A stretch of DNA of 64,000 nt. Origin: Lysinibacter sp. HNR (GTDB taxonomy: Bacteria > Actinomycetota > Actinomycetes > Actinomycetales > Microbacteriaceae). A program made the position numbers and the translations under genes. Positions within the stretch are counted from its first letter, which is position 1. The number at the start of each line of letters is the position of its first letter. The stretch is taken from NCBI RefSeq assembly GCF_029760935.1, contig NZ_CP121684.1, positions 2,604,001 through 2,668,000 of the forward strand, written 5' to 3'. Shown one piece after another: positions 13,301-21,505 of the stretch. The notes beneath the pieces are model-generated. The model saw only the letters and a program-made list of their open reading frames with translations, did not search any database and was not told the origin of the DNA.

Positions 13301-16300
13301 CCAGACACGTTCACACCCCAGGTCAGCCCCTGCGGCGCGGTTCCCAGGGTCTCTTGGGGGTGAAAAGTCTTACCGGCATCAGTCGAGAGAAACACCCGAC
13401 CGCCCGGCTGGCCCTTCACCACAACCCTGCCGTCGAGAGAGGAGGCAATAGACCACGACGAACGATCCGCGGCAAACCCCGTGTTGGAACCCGGCACTTC
13501 GGCGGGGTTCTTATCCCATTCCCAGGCATCCTCGACACCTCGATTCCACTTCACTTCCACCCGGTCAGAACCAGCGGAGCCCGATACCGAATGCGGGGTG
13601 ACACCCTTGCGCTCAAAATCCAAACCGTCGGGCACCGTGTATGCAGAACCAGGAAGACTCCACGATCCCCTGCCGTTCACGTTGACCGCTGCCACCCGGA
13701 ACCAATACTGTGTGGCGGCATCCAATCCATCGACAACCCTACGCTTTTCGAGCGACGGCGAGCCCTCGGAATCGACATCCTTCCAGTTCACCTCATCCGG
13801 TTTGTTCCCCGGATCCTCAGCCGTGTACTGGACCCTGTAGTCACTATTTGCCAGCGCGGCCAGAGCCTCAGCCCCCGGCACCCACGCCGTTCTTGCCACA
13901 CCGTCTTTCAGACCGTTACCCACGATGGCACGCAACCCGTTATTGGAGAGCTCAACAGTGGTCGAGGATGCCTTACGCTCAAAGCCTCCCTGCTCACTCC
14001 ACGAGATTCCACCGTCGACTGACAGCCACACACCGCCCCGGGCGCTATACCCCGAAGCGACCAAGCGCTGACCGTTTCCGGAAACCGAAACGTTCAGAAT
14101 GTTCCCCGCAGGAACGGCTCCGGTGGGCTTCACGAGAGACCCGGTGGTGCCCAGCCCAGCCAGGTCGGCGGAACGCGATACCAGCACTTGAGAGCCCTCC
14201 GCGTTCGAGCGTTTCACCATGGCAAGAGTGGTGCCGTCATCCGAGAGGCTCAGGCTCCAATTCGAGGTGAATTCCGTATAAACCGAGTTGAGCGGCACCG
14301 TGCCCATATCGGTCTTTTGGGTGAAGGTCACCCCGGAGTCGGTGGAGATATAGAGCCCTCCCCCGGCGCGGGCCGCGGCCACGACGCGACCGTCGGCAGA
14401 AACATCAACGAACCAGTTACTATCCGATGCGTTTCCCGGGTTAGTTATCGTGCTCCAGGTGGCACCGCCGTTACGTGAAACAAAAATATTGGTGTGATAA
14501 CGTCCCACAACAAGCACCTGCCCGTTGGCGGAGGAGGCAACCTCCCAGCGCACCCCGGCAGAACTCCAGGTTCCCGCGTTGGTCATTGCCGGAATCCCTC
14601 CCTGTACCGCCCAGCTCACCGCGTTCGCATCACTCACATTGTGGGCAACCCGCACGGTTCCGGCGGCACCCGGCTGACCAACGATGACCGTGCGGCCGTC
14701 AGCAGAAACGTCTACCGCCCAGCTCGTTGCGGCGGGGGCGGTACCCACATCCTGAGCAACAAAGTTTTTACCCGCGTCTGTCGAGAGGAACATCCGCCCA
14801 CCCGGCTGACCCTTCGCCACGACCCGGCCATCGGCAGAGGAGGCAACCGCCCATGAGGAGAAGTTGTCCCCCACCGAACTATTCGAAGCAGGGTTATCCT
14901 GCGGAGCCGCATCCCATTCCCACGCATTAGCGAGACCGGCACCCCATGACACCTCTGCCTGGTGCTCGCCGCCAATAGCAACGACATCCTGTGGTGTTGC
15001 ACCCTTCGCGGTAAACCCGTCACGACTTCCAACAAGCGCGCGCACGGGGGCAGACCACTCACCCTGACCGTTTCCGTTCACCTCGGATACCCGAAACCAG
15101 TAGTCCGAGCGCTGGGTAAGCCCCGTGACAACCCGGCTCTTTTCGAGAGAGGCGGTGCCTTCCCGGTCATAATCCGTCCAGCGCGCCTCGTCCGGCTTGT
15201 TCCCCGGGTTCTCCGTGGTGTATTGGATCTTGTAGTCGATGGGGGTGTAGCTTTCACGCGGCGGCGCGGTCTCATCCCAGTTGATATTGGCGGTCGAAAC
15301 TTTTCCGCCGTTTAAACCGTTACCTAGGAGAAACTGGCCCGAGGGATCAATCGCAGAAAGAGCCATATACGAGACCGGCTTCTTATCAGCAGACGGTCTT
15401 TCATCCCACGTTTTTCCACCATCGGTCGAAGCCCAGAAAGACCCCTCCGCATGATAGCCACTCACCACTATGTGGTCGCCGCCGTGCGAAGTAGCCGCTT
15501 TCACCCAGTTGTTCCCGGTTCCCTGCGAGGCAAATCCTGCGGGCTCCACAAACGTTGCCGCGGTGCCCAGAAGGCTCGGATCATGTGTTTGCGAAACAAA
15601 AGCCACCGAGGAACCACTAATCGTGCGGGTTACCACAAGGGTGCTCGCATCACCAGAGATAGCTACACCCCAGCCTTGACCACCGGGGCCATCCGTTGCC
15701 GCACCAAAATCCGCTTTACGGGTAAAAGTAACACCGGAGTCCACCGATACGTACACACCGGGATTCGTTCCGTTTGCACGAGCCGCAACGATAACCTTGC
15801 CATCGTGTGAGATATCCATATCACTCCAGGAGGAGTCATATGAAGCACCCACCACGCCTGCTGTTGATGACACCCCCCACGTAGCACCCGCATCCCGCGA
15901 AACGTATAGGCCGCCACTGTAGTAACCACCCTCTACCATAACCTGGCCGTTACCGGACACCGCAGCAGAGCTACGGGCTCGAGGGTTAGCAGTTCCACCA
16001 TCAGCCGGAGCGGTTGTGAGTGTCCAGGAAATCGCATTGGGGTCTTGCACATTCTTGGCAACCCACGGGCGTTCACCCTGGCCCTGTCGAATCGCAATGA
16101 TGGTTTTACCGTCGGCGGAGACATCAACCCCCCACGACATACCGCTCTGCGGAACCGGCACGGGTTTACCCGTACCGGTCTGCGGCACAAATGTGACACC
16201 ACCATCGGTAGACACGTAGAGTGATCCGCCGGGTTGGCCCAGCACCACCGTTTGACCGTCGGCAGAAGAGGCAACAGCCCATCGGGTAATGCCTGCGGCC

Positions 16301-16611
16301 TGGTTTGTTATTGCACTGGGAGAGTTTTCGAGTGTTACCGGCGGCACCCAGCCCCGAAGTCGGGGTTTACCCGCCTCCCACGAAACGGTAGCCTCGTTTT
16401 CGCCACCAACGGCAGAAACGTTAACGGGTATCGCACCCAGATCTTGGGGAAGTATCTCGACGCCAGAGTTGGCCGCACCCGCGCTGCCCTCCACCGAGAA
16501 CGCGGGCTCAGCAAACGTGAGGGGTGCGAGCAGAGCAGCGGACAGCGCCAGTGCTGTCGATATCCGAAAGCCACGAAACTGATTCACCGAAATGTTGGTT
16601 AAAAAGCTCAC
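1321..16611 (-). CDS. giant multi-module wall-anchored surface protein
   Basis: A single reading frame of about 5,096 residues. The open frame reaches a TTG at 16626, but the GTG at 16611 is preceded by GGGGA at good spacing and gives a clean signal peptide ending near AEPAFS, so I prefer it. Residues ~45-3,420 are seven modules of 430-495 residues. Each module is a run of BNR/propeller-like motifs (S.DG..V..G, YVS.DGG.TF) followed by one fibronectin type III domain ending in YWFRVA.VN. Residues ~3,420-4,265 are eight further FnIII domains. Residues ~4,265-5,030 are about seven or eight cadherin-like/Ig-like domains. A Pro/Gly/Asn-rich linker leads to IAHTG, a hydrophobic helix and RRRPR, which is a variant LAxTG sorting signal. 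The likely role is adhesion or glycan binding; no catalytic signature was seen. Modules 5-7 lie in tandem DNA repeats with different codon use. Confidence 0.85.
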   Translation of the reverse strand: MSFLTNISVNQFRGFRISTALALSAALLAPLTFAEPAFSVEGSAGAANSGVEILPQDLGAIPVNVSAVGGENEATVSWEAGKPRLRGWVPPVTLENSPSAITNQAAGITRWAVASSADGQTVVLGQPGGSLYVSTDGGVTFVPQTGTGKPVPVPQSGMSWGVDVSADGKTIIAIRQGQGERPWVAKNVQDPNAISWTLTTAPADGGTANPRARSSAAVSGNGQVMVEGGYYSGGLYVSRDAGATWGVSSTAGVVGASYDSSWSDMDISHDGKVIVAARANGTNPGVYVSVDSGVTFTRKADFGAATDGPGGQGWGVAISGDASTLVVTRTISGSSVAFVSQTHDPSLLGTAATFVEPAGFASQGTGNNWVKAATSHGGDHIVVSGYHAEGSFWASTDGGKTWDERPSADKKPVSYMALSAIDPSGQFLLGNGLNGGKVSTANINWDETAPPRESYTPIDYKIQYTTENPGNKPDEARWTDYDREGTASLEKSRVVTGLTQRSDYWFRVSEVNGNGQGEWSAPVRALVGSRDGFTAKGATPQDVVAIGGEHQAEVSWGAGLANAWEWDAAPQDNPASNSSVGDNFSSWAVASSADGRVVAKGQPGGRMFLSTDAGKNFVAQDVGTAPAATSWAVDVSADGRTVIVGQPGAAGTVRVAHNVSDANAVSWAVQGGIPAMTNAGTWSSAGVRWEVASSANGQVLVVGRYHTNIFVSRNGGATWSTITNPGNASDSNWFVDVSADGRVVAAARAGGGLYISTDSGVTFTQKTDMGTVPLNSVYTEFTSNWSLSLSDDGTTLAMVKRSNAEGSQVLVSRSADLAGLGTTGSLVKPTGAVPAGNILNVSVSGNGQRLVASGYSARGGVWLSVDGGISWSEQGGFERKASSTTVELSNNGLRAIVGNGLKDGVARTAWVPGAEALAALANSDYRVQYTAEDPGNKPDEVNWKDVDSEGSPSLEKRRVVDGLDAATQYWFRVAAVNVNGRGSWSLPGSAYTVPDGLDFERKGVTPHSVSGSAGSDRVEVKWNRGVEDAWEWDKNPAEVPGSNTGFAADRSSWSIASSLDGRVVVKGQPGGRVFLSTDAGKTFHPQETLGTAPQGLTWGVNVSGDGRTVLVGKPGASQGLWLAQNVTDAQKASWEIQTNKGVPLTGNSVANNDINPTVRWDVASSLDGQTLIAARPVSANSLTGPLYVSRNAGASWAPAAGVGTPPLSSEFWSVAISDNGQVIVAAFSGGGLYVSTNGGVSFATRPDMGTIPANTWLTWGNLWELDLSGDGRTLAVVKRVGASSQLLVSRADSPAELGTTASLVDPQGFFPGGAGSTLGSVSVSRDGSRIIAGGYHAQGSIWASYDRGSSWTEQRTRVKGEATTAVALSGSGRRVITGNGVSGGVSADAWLPSMDERAKQAATGYRVQITSENPGENPEAVSWQTHAEVDRLDLSRLFTGLNRDTQYWFRVAEVNSFGPGEWSSVESTRTDRSVSAPIEAPSGLSARGLSESADVRWKALGNEMKIADPTLAGANGASGHWSTATSEDGRVVIMGQPGGKLYVSTNFGRTYTEQAALGSLAANLSWGVDVSGDGRTLIVGRPAGNVWVARDVANASNVSWQQQSVATFPNLASRVVDRWAVASSHDGNVLAVGRVDGTVTVSRDGGRTWANGSGLVAGGLWSVDVSADGRTIVVARTDNGGLYVSEDAGATFSARPDMGLVAVSGVNMGTNWDVALSGDAKTLAIVKRTGGVSTLFVSRAEIPSGLGTTASLVNPSGLLAQGLNGSWLNAAISFDGQRILVGGQHVDGFVWESVDHGQTWSTIQPFARAMTASSTVAISSNGWATYIGSGVSGGRVRGAAAPADGGSPVTGYALSYSAVDPEEATEDDWISAGEYDAETLSRTIDQLAIGTTYWFRVAALNEIGRGVWSAPVSAHTYDGPSVGLVPQGVRALGGDREATVSWSEAVRSWSGLAGLPAAGAEGEWAVSMSDDGRVIALGRPGSVNFDNLVYVSTDAGVSFGSYNVGGSRYAGGQMAVAVSGDGQTILVGSPGANGYVSLARNVTDGSSVVWESQIARGVPATGSYVVTGSGWEYSNNQADSRWRVAVSGDGSVLVAAPPSGVTTSATTRYNRALYVSRDGGASWVEDVSAGTVNRTNIPSTMSWAGVDISRDGSRIVAARYHGSANAGVYVSEGGGAFQHRPDMGAGDVRAVSLSGDGRTLMVVRTTGSGAGVVSRVFVSRSDALAGLGTAGSLVDAEGFQAFSLGTEATAGSWVSVDSSYDGSRLVVGGRHYTGAVWTSDNNGQTWNAETRSTRTPALSSVAISADGWKVLRADGLVGGHVEISTTPADGGSNPVDYLVQYTDQDPSGEGFAESSWTLFEHEPSPALSQVVTGADPRVGLASDTVYWFRVAQVNSVGVSGWSEPVFARTMVGSSAPGGAPQNLFALGGDREATVSWSEAVRSWSGLAGLPAAGAEGEWAVSMSDDGRVIALGRPGSVNFDNLVYVSTDAGVSFGSYNVGGSRYAGGQMAVAVSGDGQTILVGSPGANGYVSLARNVTDGSSVVWESQIARGVPATGSYVVTGSGWEYSNNQADSRWRVAVSGDGSVLVAAPPSGVTTSATTRYNRALYVSRDGGASWVEDVSAGTVNRTNIPSTMSWAGVDISRDGSRIVAARYHGSANAGVYVSEGGGAFQHRPDMGAGDVRAVSLSGDGRTLMVVRTTGSGAGVVSRVFVSRSDALAGLGTAGSLVDAEGFQAFSLGTEATAGSWVSVDSSYDGSRLVVGGRHYTGAVWTSDNNGQTWNAETRSTRTPALSSVAISADGWKVLRADGLVGGHVEISTTPADGGSNPVDYLVQYTDQDPSGEGFAESSWTLFEHEPSPALSQVVTGADPRVGLASDTVYWFRVAQVNSVGVSGWSEPVFARTMVGSSAPGGAPQNLFALGGDREATVSWSEAVRSWSGLAGLPAAGAEGEWAVSMSDDGRVIALGRPGSVNFDNLVYVSTDAGVSFGSYNVGGSRYAGGQMAVAVSGDGQTILVGSPGANGYVSLARNVTDGSSVVWESQIARGVPATGSYVVTGSGWEYSNNQADSRWRVAVSGDGSVLVAAPPSGVTTSATTRYNRALYVSRDGGASWVEDVSAGTVNRTNIPSTMSWAGVDISRDGSRIVAARYHGSANAGVYVSEGGGAFQHRPDMGAGDVRAVSLSGDGRTLMVVRTTGSGAGVVSRVFVSRSDALAGLGTAGSLVDAEGFQAFSLGTEATAGSWVSVDSSYDGSRLVVGGRHYTGAVWTSDNNGQTWSEQINPAGTPALSSVAVSAEGWRVLKANGLVGGVVEISTAPAGGSGVTHHALQYTRVDLSELEDGGASLPGPDTNTDPLTGWMEWVPTDPITGDPGQVLGSPETVLDLTNNRDYWFRVAAANSYGTGPWGGPVKARPMGTPDAPTNLETTSGDSKIDLNWEAPENNGGFTIVDYVVQYRETSAPGADASQQGSGVLKSSGILQSIAESLPGEIGWKTFEHDPSTDTEITVTDLMNGQWYEFRVAAVNDAEDSSETRDGRGPWNTPETNVPGTKTINKPVGSPTAPRIEQNQEDVVPGDEQVTLNWRAPLNDGGSDLVEYTVEICQVPGGENPAYTECTPENGVWTPVPATEDGKLDTARVVGGLINGTPYWFRITVTNDGGFTSPESTIVTATPRTTASAPVLTGRAGDGEALLSWTQPESDGGDAITEYSIRYSTDGGVTWQTHTRAPGEEPLDRETLKDQLTNGTEHWFQVAARNGAGLGEWSNTLILTPAPALEDAPVLLEAEAGDTEVKLTWEAPENTGGSALTGYLIEYSADAGVTWDSITVSLEDLDGDLSYTVGRLTNGTEYSFRVSGMNTAGVGPESNVLTATPVGTPDAPVITEVRPGDTEARVTWTAPSNTGGAELTYYVLQVRTADGEWADAGERLPASDLSTVVTKLSNGTEYEFRVAAVNAADLKSEWSEPFSATPIGAPDADSNVTDLAATPGNTVVDLVWTAPEADAANPVQGYIVKYRVKGILPGAWTEVVHASTDAAYSVTGLTNGTQYEFQVVPTNTSGSGNPSNTVSATPIGAPGEESTVTDLAATPGDTVVDLKWSAPEGSLATGYVVKYRATGATEWIEVVHASKDAEFTVTGLTNGTEYEFVVVPTNASGSGNPSNTATATPIGAPDEDSNVTNLAATPGDSRVDLVWTAPDADAANPVQGYVVKYRVKGVLPGAWTEVVHASTDAAYTVTGLTNGTEYEFVVVPTNTSGAGNESNTATATPMVVLTADNVTLTVHADTNATFDSKAVSEGHDSRVINAVSAVTPNDGTVSFDTKTGVVTYVPTADFTAGSTSKQVTFTYTMKDASGAEATGTVTITVLVVPVAVNDSIKIRTDRAVTLPVLANDTGHELALDEISTEPTNGEVTIDGQSLVYTAKDQSTASDTLVYVVRDSGGRAVSATVTLQLQGVPTAQDSAINAGRAGTGVFDLAANSAFSSIADLANSEITVSGGVYGTVSYDEETGLVTYTANAEIPSSVTEDTFTYTLTDDLGQTVTKTVTVTLVGGPVTNDTVANTSIGTAVQVDLTKLFANAELVGVTGTLFGEVSIDTEDIDNEDAQPGVVTYTPETGFTGHDAFVYTVRDAYGQESSSVVRINVYAVPQAHHQTVIVPQDVLTAYNVFSVDEADEELPTAETSLAEAKAAATTHELLEDVLQVRRTIYAPKTLTALGATVNGETVIATSQGVVHYTPFLGNYDPDEVEFTVTDELGLENSDTVLFEVQQRPSVTGPTTGETPEGGSYVFTPEVETTGSLSDIALANGPTGENGESGGSVVIDPDTGTITFEAGDAKPGDYTFTVEFVDDLGQRTAVTYTVTVVAGLTAHDQAIRVPVGGSHTFTERVTTPGKITDRILGGGHSDRTTLDGTNVSFDADGLEPGVYTFDVTYRDDKGMEAAATYRVTVQAPPAGSGKDFTVRQGTTEIVLDPLSDAVGVNLQGLTEANLGAPGSGKVRIVTGPGGDTMVAYIPEEGWVGTTSFTVTVYDDLGQSVTLTYTVTVTEGGDGPQGPPPPTEEHRPGNPDGDGHRNKNETDQIAHTGNDTLAISLLASLLLVAGILLMVRRRPR
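6790..8271 (-). repeat. tandem 1,482-bp repeat in giant gene, C-proximal copy
   Basis: One complete 494-codon unit, holding a propeller portion and the FnIII linker. It appears identical to 8272-9753, since shared reading frames on both strands line up base for base at an offset of 1,482. The identity starts abruptly at 6790, where the preceding sequence turns to a different codon style. Confidence 0.92.
8272..9753 (-). repeat. tandem 1,482-bp repeat in giant gene, middle copy
   Basis: Second full unit, in frame with its neighbours. The period is divisible by three, so copy-number changes by recombination would keep the protein in frame. Confidence 0.92.
9754..10822 (-). repeat. tandem 1,482-bp repeat in giant gene, partial N-proximal copy
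   Basis: The first 1,069 bp of the unit in plus-strand order. Identity with the other copies stops at 10822, within the segment that begins module 5. The linker that follows belongs to module 4 and differs. Confidence 0.9.
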
Positions 16612-16626
16612 TAAAATTCCCCACAA

Positions 16627-17009
16627 TTGTTGCCATGTATGATCGCATTCCCCGCGAAGCGCTCATTCGTCCCCGTATAGCACCGTGCCTGCCATTCTTA
16701 AGGTTTTGATTTACCCCACAAATAACTACTCAGGTGTTAACAGGAAAAAGTTAACGCGTAGTTAAAGACTCAAAACAGCCACAGATACAACATAGTGTAA
16801 TATTCTTTTGCCTTGTTTCAACTTTCTTGCGGCAAACTATCAGTAGACGAAGATCCGATTCAACGATCTGAGGGGTTCCACCAAGCCTCTAAACGATGAT
16901 TGTACACTCACTCAGGGTACTGACCACGTAGCAGCATCACCCAGGCTTGTTCCTCAGGTTTCATCGAACTCAAATCCTCTGAACGGGTCGTGACATTGAG
17001 CGAAAGCAC
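16627..17009. other. intergenic region upstream of giant gene
   Basis: AT-richer non-coding stretch between the giant gene and the nrdF terminator. It should hold the giant gene's promoter on the minus strand. It contains short AT-rich inverted motifs around 16736-16760. No convincing gene, RNA or operator was found. Confidence 0.4.
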
Positions 17010-17047
17010 AAAAGGCTCGGAATCGCAATACCTTGCGATTCCGAGCC
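17010..17047 (-). terminator. nrd operon terminator
   Basis: A perfect 14-bp stem (17014-17027 with 17034-17047) with a 6-nt loop, followed on the minus strand by four T residues. It lies 46 bp past the nrdF stop and is a standard rho-independent terminator. Confidence 0.85.
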
Positions 17048-17092
17048 TCAGACTAGTTCCACTCGGGTGTCGTGTTGGACTACCTCACGACA

Positions 17093-18091
<999 letters not shown>

Positions 18092-18143
18092 TCAAAGTGG
18101 CAGTATGCACGTTCCGATTGCTCGGATACGGTTATGAAACCGC

Positions 18144-20288
18144 TTACAGCATACAGCTCACGCAGCCCTCTACCTCGGTTCCTTCGAGCGCCAATTGACG
18201 CAGACGGATGTAGTAGATCGTTTTGATACCCTTGCGCCACGCGTAAATCTGAGCCTTGTTAATGTCGCGGGTTGTCGCCGTGTCTTTGAAGAACAGTGTG
18301 AGCGAAAGGCCCTGGTCTACGTGCTGGGTTGCGGCCGCATAGGTGTCAATAACTTTTTCGGCACCGATCTCGTAGGCGTCCTGATAGTATTCGAGGTTAT
18401 CGTTTGTCATGAAGGGGGCGGGGTAGTACACACGCCCGATCTTGCCCTCTTTGCGAATCTCGATCTTTGACGCCACCGGGTGGATCGACGAGGTGGAGTA
18501 GTTGATATACGAGATTGACCCGGTGGGGGGTACCGCCTGAAGGTTCTGGTTGTAGATTCCGTGTTTCATGATGGAGTCACGCAACTCAGACCAGTCTTGC
18601 TGTGTGGGGATGGCGACGCCAGCTTTCTCGAAGAGTTCTTTAACCTTGGCGGTGGCGGGCAGCCACTCCTGATCAATGTATTTGTCGAAGTATGTTCCCG
18701 ACGCGTAGGTGGAATCATCAAAACCGTCGAAGGTTTCGCCACGCTCGATGGAGAGCAGGTTGGATGCTCGAAGCGCGTGATACACCACCGTGTAGAAATA
18801 CATATTGGTGAAGTCAACACCCTCTTCGGAGCCGTAGAAGATACGTTCGCGAGCCAGATAGCCGTGCAGGTTCATCTGTCCAAGGCCGATGGCGTGTGAC
18901 ATGTCGTTGCCACGCTCAATGGAGGGCACCGAAGAGATGTGGCTCATGTCGCTCACCGCGGTTAAACCACGGATAGCCGTCTCGACGGTTTGGCCGAAGT
19001 TGCCCCCGTCCATCGACGCGGCGATGTTCATCGAACCAAGGTTGCAGGAGATGTCTTTTCCGACCTGATCATAGCTAAGGTCGGCGTTATAGGTGGTCTG
19101 TGCGTTGACCTGCAGTATCTCTGAACACAGATTGGACATGTTGATGCGCCCCTTGATGGGGTTGGCACGGTTGACGGTGTCTTCATACATGATGTACGGG
19201 TATCCCGACTCGAACTGGATCTCGGCGAGAGTCTGGAAAAACTCACGGGCGTTGATCTTGCTCTTGCGGATGCGCGAGTCGTTGACCATCTCGTGATATT
19301 TCTCGGTGACCGATATATCGGAGAGAGGAACCCCGTAGACCCGCTCTACGTCGTAGGGCGAGAAGAGGTACATGTCCTCGCCGTTCTTGGCCAGCTCAAA
19401 CGTAATGTCGGGAACTACCACGCCGAGTGAGAGGGTCTTAATCCGGATCTTCTCGTCGGCGTTTTCGCGTTTGGTATCGAGAAAACGCAGGATGTCGGGG
19501 TGATGCGCGTTCAGGTAAACGGCCCCCGCTCCCTGCCGAGCGCCCAGCTGATTTGCGTAGCTAAAGGAGTCTTCCAGCAGTTTCATGATGGGAATAATTC
19601 CGCTGGACTGATTCTCGATTTTTTTGATGGGGGCGCCCGATTCACGCACATTGGTGAGCAGGAACGCGACACCACCACCGCGCTTGGAGAGTTGCAGGGC
19701 GGAGTTAATGGATCTCCCGATGGACTCCATGTTGTCCTCGATACGCAGGAGGAAACAGCTCACGAGCTCTCCTCGCTGCTGCTTGCCCGAGTTGAGGAAG
19801 GTGGGGGTTGCCGGCTGGAAACGGCCGGAGATAATCTCTTCTACCAGGGAGGAGGCAAGCTTCTCGTCGCCCTGTCCCAGCGCAAGAGCGACCATCACCA
19901 CGCGGTCTTCGTAGCGCTCCAGGTAACGCTTGCCGTCAAACGTTTTCAGTGTGTAAGAGGTGTAGAACTTAAACGCCCCCAGGAATGTGGGGAAACGGAA
20001 CTTCTTTGCATAGGCCTGGTCGTAGAGAGAGCTGATGAACTCAAAGCTGTACTGATCCAGCACCGCCTTTTCGTAGTAGTGATTCTCTACCAGGTAGTCG
20101 AGCTTTTCGGCGAGCGAGTGGAAGAAGACGGTGTTCTGGTTAACGTGCTGCAGAAAGAATTGACGCGCAGCCTCTCGATCTTTATCAAACTGAATGTTGC
20201 CGTCTTTGTCGTAGAGGTTAAGCATCGCATTGAGCGAGTGGTAATCCATCTGGCCCGTCTGAGGAGCGTCGATTACTGTTGCTTCCAA
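18144..20288 (-). CDS. nrdE: class Ib ribonucleotide reductase, large (catalytic) subunit
   Basis: The 714-residue protein reduces NDPs to dNDPs using electrons from NrdH. Family landmarks are visible: [18 protein letters not shown] at the N-terminus, the active-site cysteine in SNLCSEIL, the loop NLGSMNI, the [15 protein letters not shown] motif, and the C-terminal EGCVSCML carrying the CxxC that is re-reduced by NrdH. The start is not certain. The TTG at 20288 overlaps the end of nrdI by 16 bp and gives family-like length. An ATG at 20249 would remove 13 residues that precede the conserved [10 protein letters not shown]. Overlap with nrdI suggests translational coupling. Confidence 0.95.
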   Translation of the reverse strand: MEATVIDAPQTGQMDYHSLNAMLNLYDKDGNIQFDKDREAARQFFLQHVNQNTVFFHSLAEKLDYLVENHYYEKAVLDQYSFEFISSLYDQAYAKKFRFPTFLGAFKFYTSYTLKTFDGKRYLERYEDRVVMVALALGQGDEKLASSLVEEIISGRFQPATPTFLNSGKQQRGELVSCFLLRIEDNMESIGRSINSALQLSKRGGGVAFLLTNVRESGAPIKKIENQSSGIIPIMKLLEDSFSYANQLGARQGAGAVYLNAHHPDILRFLDTKRENADEKIRIKTLSLGVVVPDITFELAKNGEDMYLFSPYDVERVYGVPLSDISVTEKYHEMVNDSRIRKSKINAREFFQTLAEIQFESGYPYIMYEDTVNRANPIKGRINMSNLCSEILQVNAQTTYNADLSYDQVGKDISCNLGSMNIAASMDGGNFGQTVETAIRGLTAVSDMSHISSVPSIERGNDMSHAIGLGQMNLHGYLARERIFYGSEEGVDFTNMYFYTVVYHALRASNLLSIERGETFDGFDDSTYASGTYFDKYIDQEWLPATAKVKELFEKAGVAIPTQQDWSELRDSIMKHGIYNQNLQAVPPTGSISYINYSTSSIHPVASKIEIRKEGKIGRVYYPAPFMTNDNLEYYQDAYEIGAEKVIDTYAAATQHVDQGLSLTLFFKDTATTRDINKAQIYAWRKGIKTIYYIRLRQLALEGTEVEGCVSCML

Positions 20289-20674
20289 AATTCTTCCAAT
20301 CCTTCGTGGACGACGTTCACGTCATCCGGTGTTCCAAAAAGTTCAAAGCGGTACATGTGTGGAACTTTGCATTTACCGCTGATTACATCACCTGCCAGGC
20401 AATAGGCTTCACCGAAGTTAGTATTTCCTGCCCCAATAACTCCCCGTATGAGGGAGCGGTTTGCTTCATCATTCAGAAATCGAATGACCTGTTTGGGCAC
20501 CGCCTTCGAGGTGGGTCCGCCCCCGTAAGTGGGAACAATCAAAACATATGGTTCGGTGACCTTGAGCGGTTCGTCTCTGGGATAGAGCGGAATCCGCCGT
20601 GCGGGCATATCGAGTTTGCTCACAAACCGATGAGTGTTACCCGAAACACTTGAGAAGTAGACCAGGCTGCTCAT
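20273..20674 (-). CDS. nrdI: flavodoxin-like NrdI
   Basis: The 133-residue flavodoxin-like protein helps assemble the dimanganese-tyrosyl radical cofactor of NrdF. The FMN-binding loops are visible: [13 protein letters not shown] near the start, then PTYGGG, and [18 protein letters not shown]. It starts at an ATG 16 bp after nrdH and overlaps the start of nrdE, the normal order of this operon. Confidence 0.95.
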   Translation of the reverse strand: MSSLVYFSSVSGNTHRFVSKLDMPARRIPLYPRDEPLKVTEPYVLIVPTYGGGPTSKAVPKQVIRFLNDEANRSLIRGVIGAGNTNFGEAYCLAGDVISGKCKVPHMYRFELFGTPDDVNVVHEGLEEFWKQQ

Positions 20675-20690
20675 GGCGCTGTTAAAATCG

Positions 20691-20924
20691 CTACGCTAGC
20701 CGGCTGGCCAGCTCGTCGATTTTGTCAGGACGGAACCCAGACCAGTGCTCGTCGTCTGCGACAACAACCGGAGCCTGAAGATACCCCAGTTCTTTTACTG
20801 TTTCTAGGGCTTTTTCATCAACCGATAGGTCGAGGATCTCGTAGTCGATTCCTTTTTTGTCGAGCGCACGGTAGGTTGCGGTGCACTGAACGCAGGAGGG
20901 CTTCGTATAAACGGTAATAGCCAC
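20691..20924 (-). CDS. nrdH: NrdH redoxin
   Basis: A 77-residue glutaredoxin-like protein with the redox motif CVQC at residues ~11-14 and the NrdH-typical end [13 protein letters not shown]. It reduces NrdE and is itself reduced by thioredoxin reductase. It is the first gene of nrdHIEF; the regulatory region lies at 20925-21200. Confidence 0.95.
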   Translation of the reverse strand: MAITVYTKPSCVQCTATYRALDKKGIDYEILDLSVDEKALETVKELGYLQAPVVVADDEHWSGFRPDKIDELASRLA

Positions 20925-21042
20925 AATGACCCCTTAAAAATAGTTGCGAGTAACGGATGCTCAGGGAAGGAAAATATCACCGCGCGGGCGATAATTCACC
21001 TATTTTTCTTTTACTTCGAGGCGACGCCAACGCCGCCCCTTA

Positions 21043-21090
21043 ATACTACATATAGGTTCCGACATTGGGAACAACCACAAGATGATGTAG
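21043..21090 (-). promoter_or_regulatory. paired NrdR-box-like sites upstream of nrdH
   Basis: Two 16-bp sites, 21043-21058 (about 12 of 16 positions fit the general NrdR box acaCwATATwGtgt pattern) and 21075-21090 (about 10 of 16), start exactly 32 bp apart. NrdR boxes normally come as pairs separated by about three helical turns (31-32 bp). They lie 119-166 bp upstream of nrdH. The match was made by eye. Confidence 0.55.
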
Positions 21091-21115
21091 TTACACACTT
21101 GTAGTTTTACACTCG

Positions 21116-21200
21116 TTATCCACGAGTTATCCACCGTTCATCAACACCCAAAAAAGGCAGCTTCGGCGTCAAATCAAGCCTCTCGCAGAAACTATCCACA
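21116..21200. promoter_or_regulatory. cluster of DnaA-box-like sites
   Basis: Three near-consensus DnaA boxes: TTATCCACG at 21116-21124, TTATCCACC at 21127-21135 (11 bp apart, about one helical turn) and CTATCCACA at 21192-21200. Each differs by one base from TTATCCACA. No dnaA or dnaN gene is nearby, so this is not obviously the origin; control of nrd or titration of DnaA is more plausible. Confidence 0.45.
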
Positions 21201-21505
21201 GGGTCTCGAATATGCAAAAAGTTTCAACCTTTTCTCCTCCTCGGCGTGTCGCAAACCACAACACCTAGTGGTTCCCAACGAGACACTCCACAACTCCTAC
21301 CCTAAGAAGCCATCGGGAGAAAAACCATTAAAAGCCGGCGCTCTCCTTGAGCACCATCACATTACTTTGTCAGGGTGATTTATTGCTGAGCAGGGGTTAA
21401 ATCCGCTCGAAAGATGCTTATAGCTCCTACGGCTTGGATAGACTTGCCGCTGCTTAGGCTCCAGTCCTAATAGAAAAATTGCCATATTTCGAAAGGAACA
21501 CCCCC

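Noticed and set aside
21116-21200. Replication origin
   Set aside because: DnaA-like boxes are few and dnaA, dnaN or parB genes are absent.
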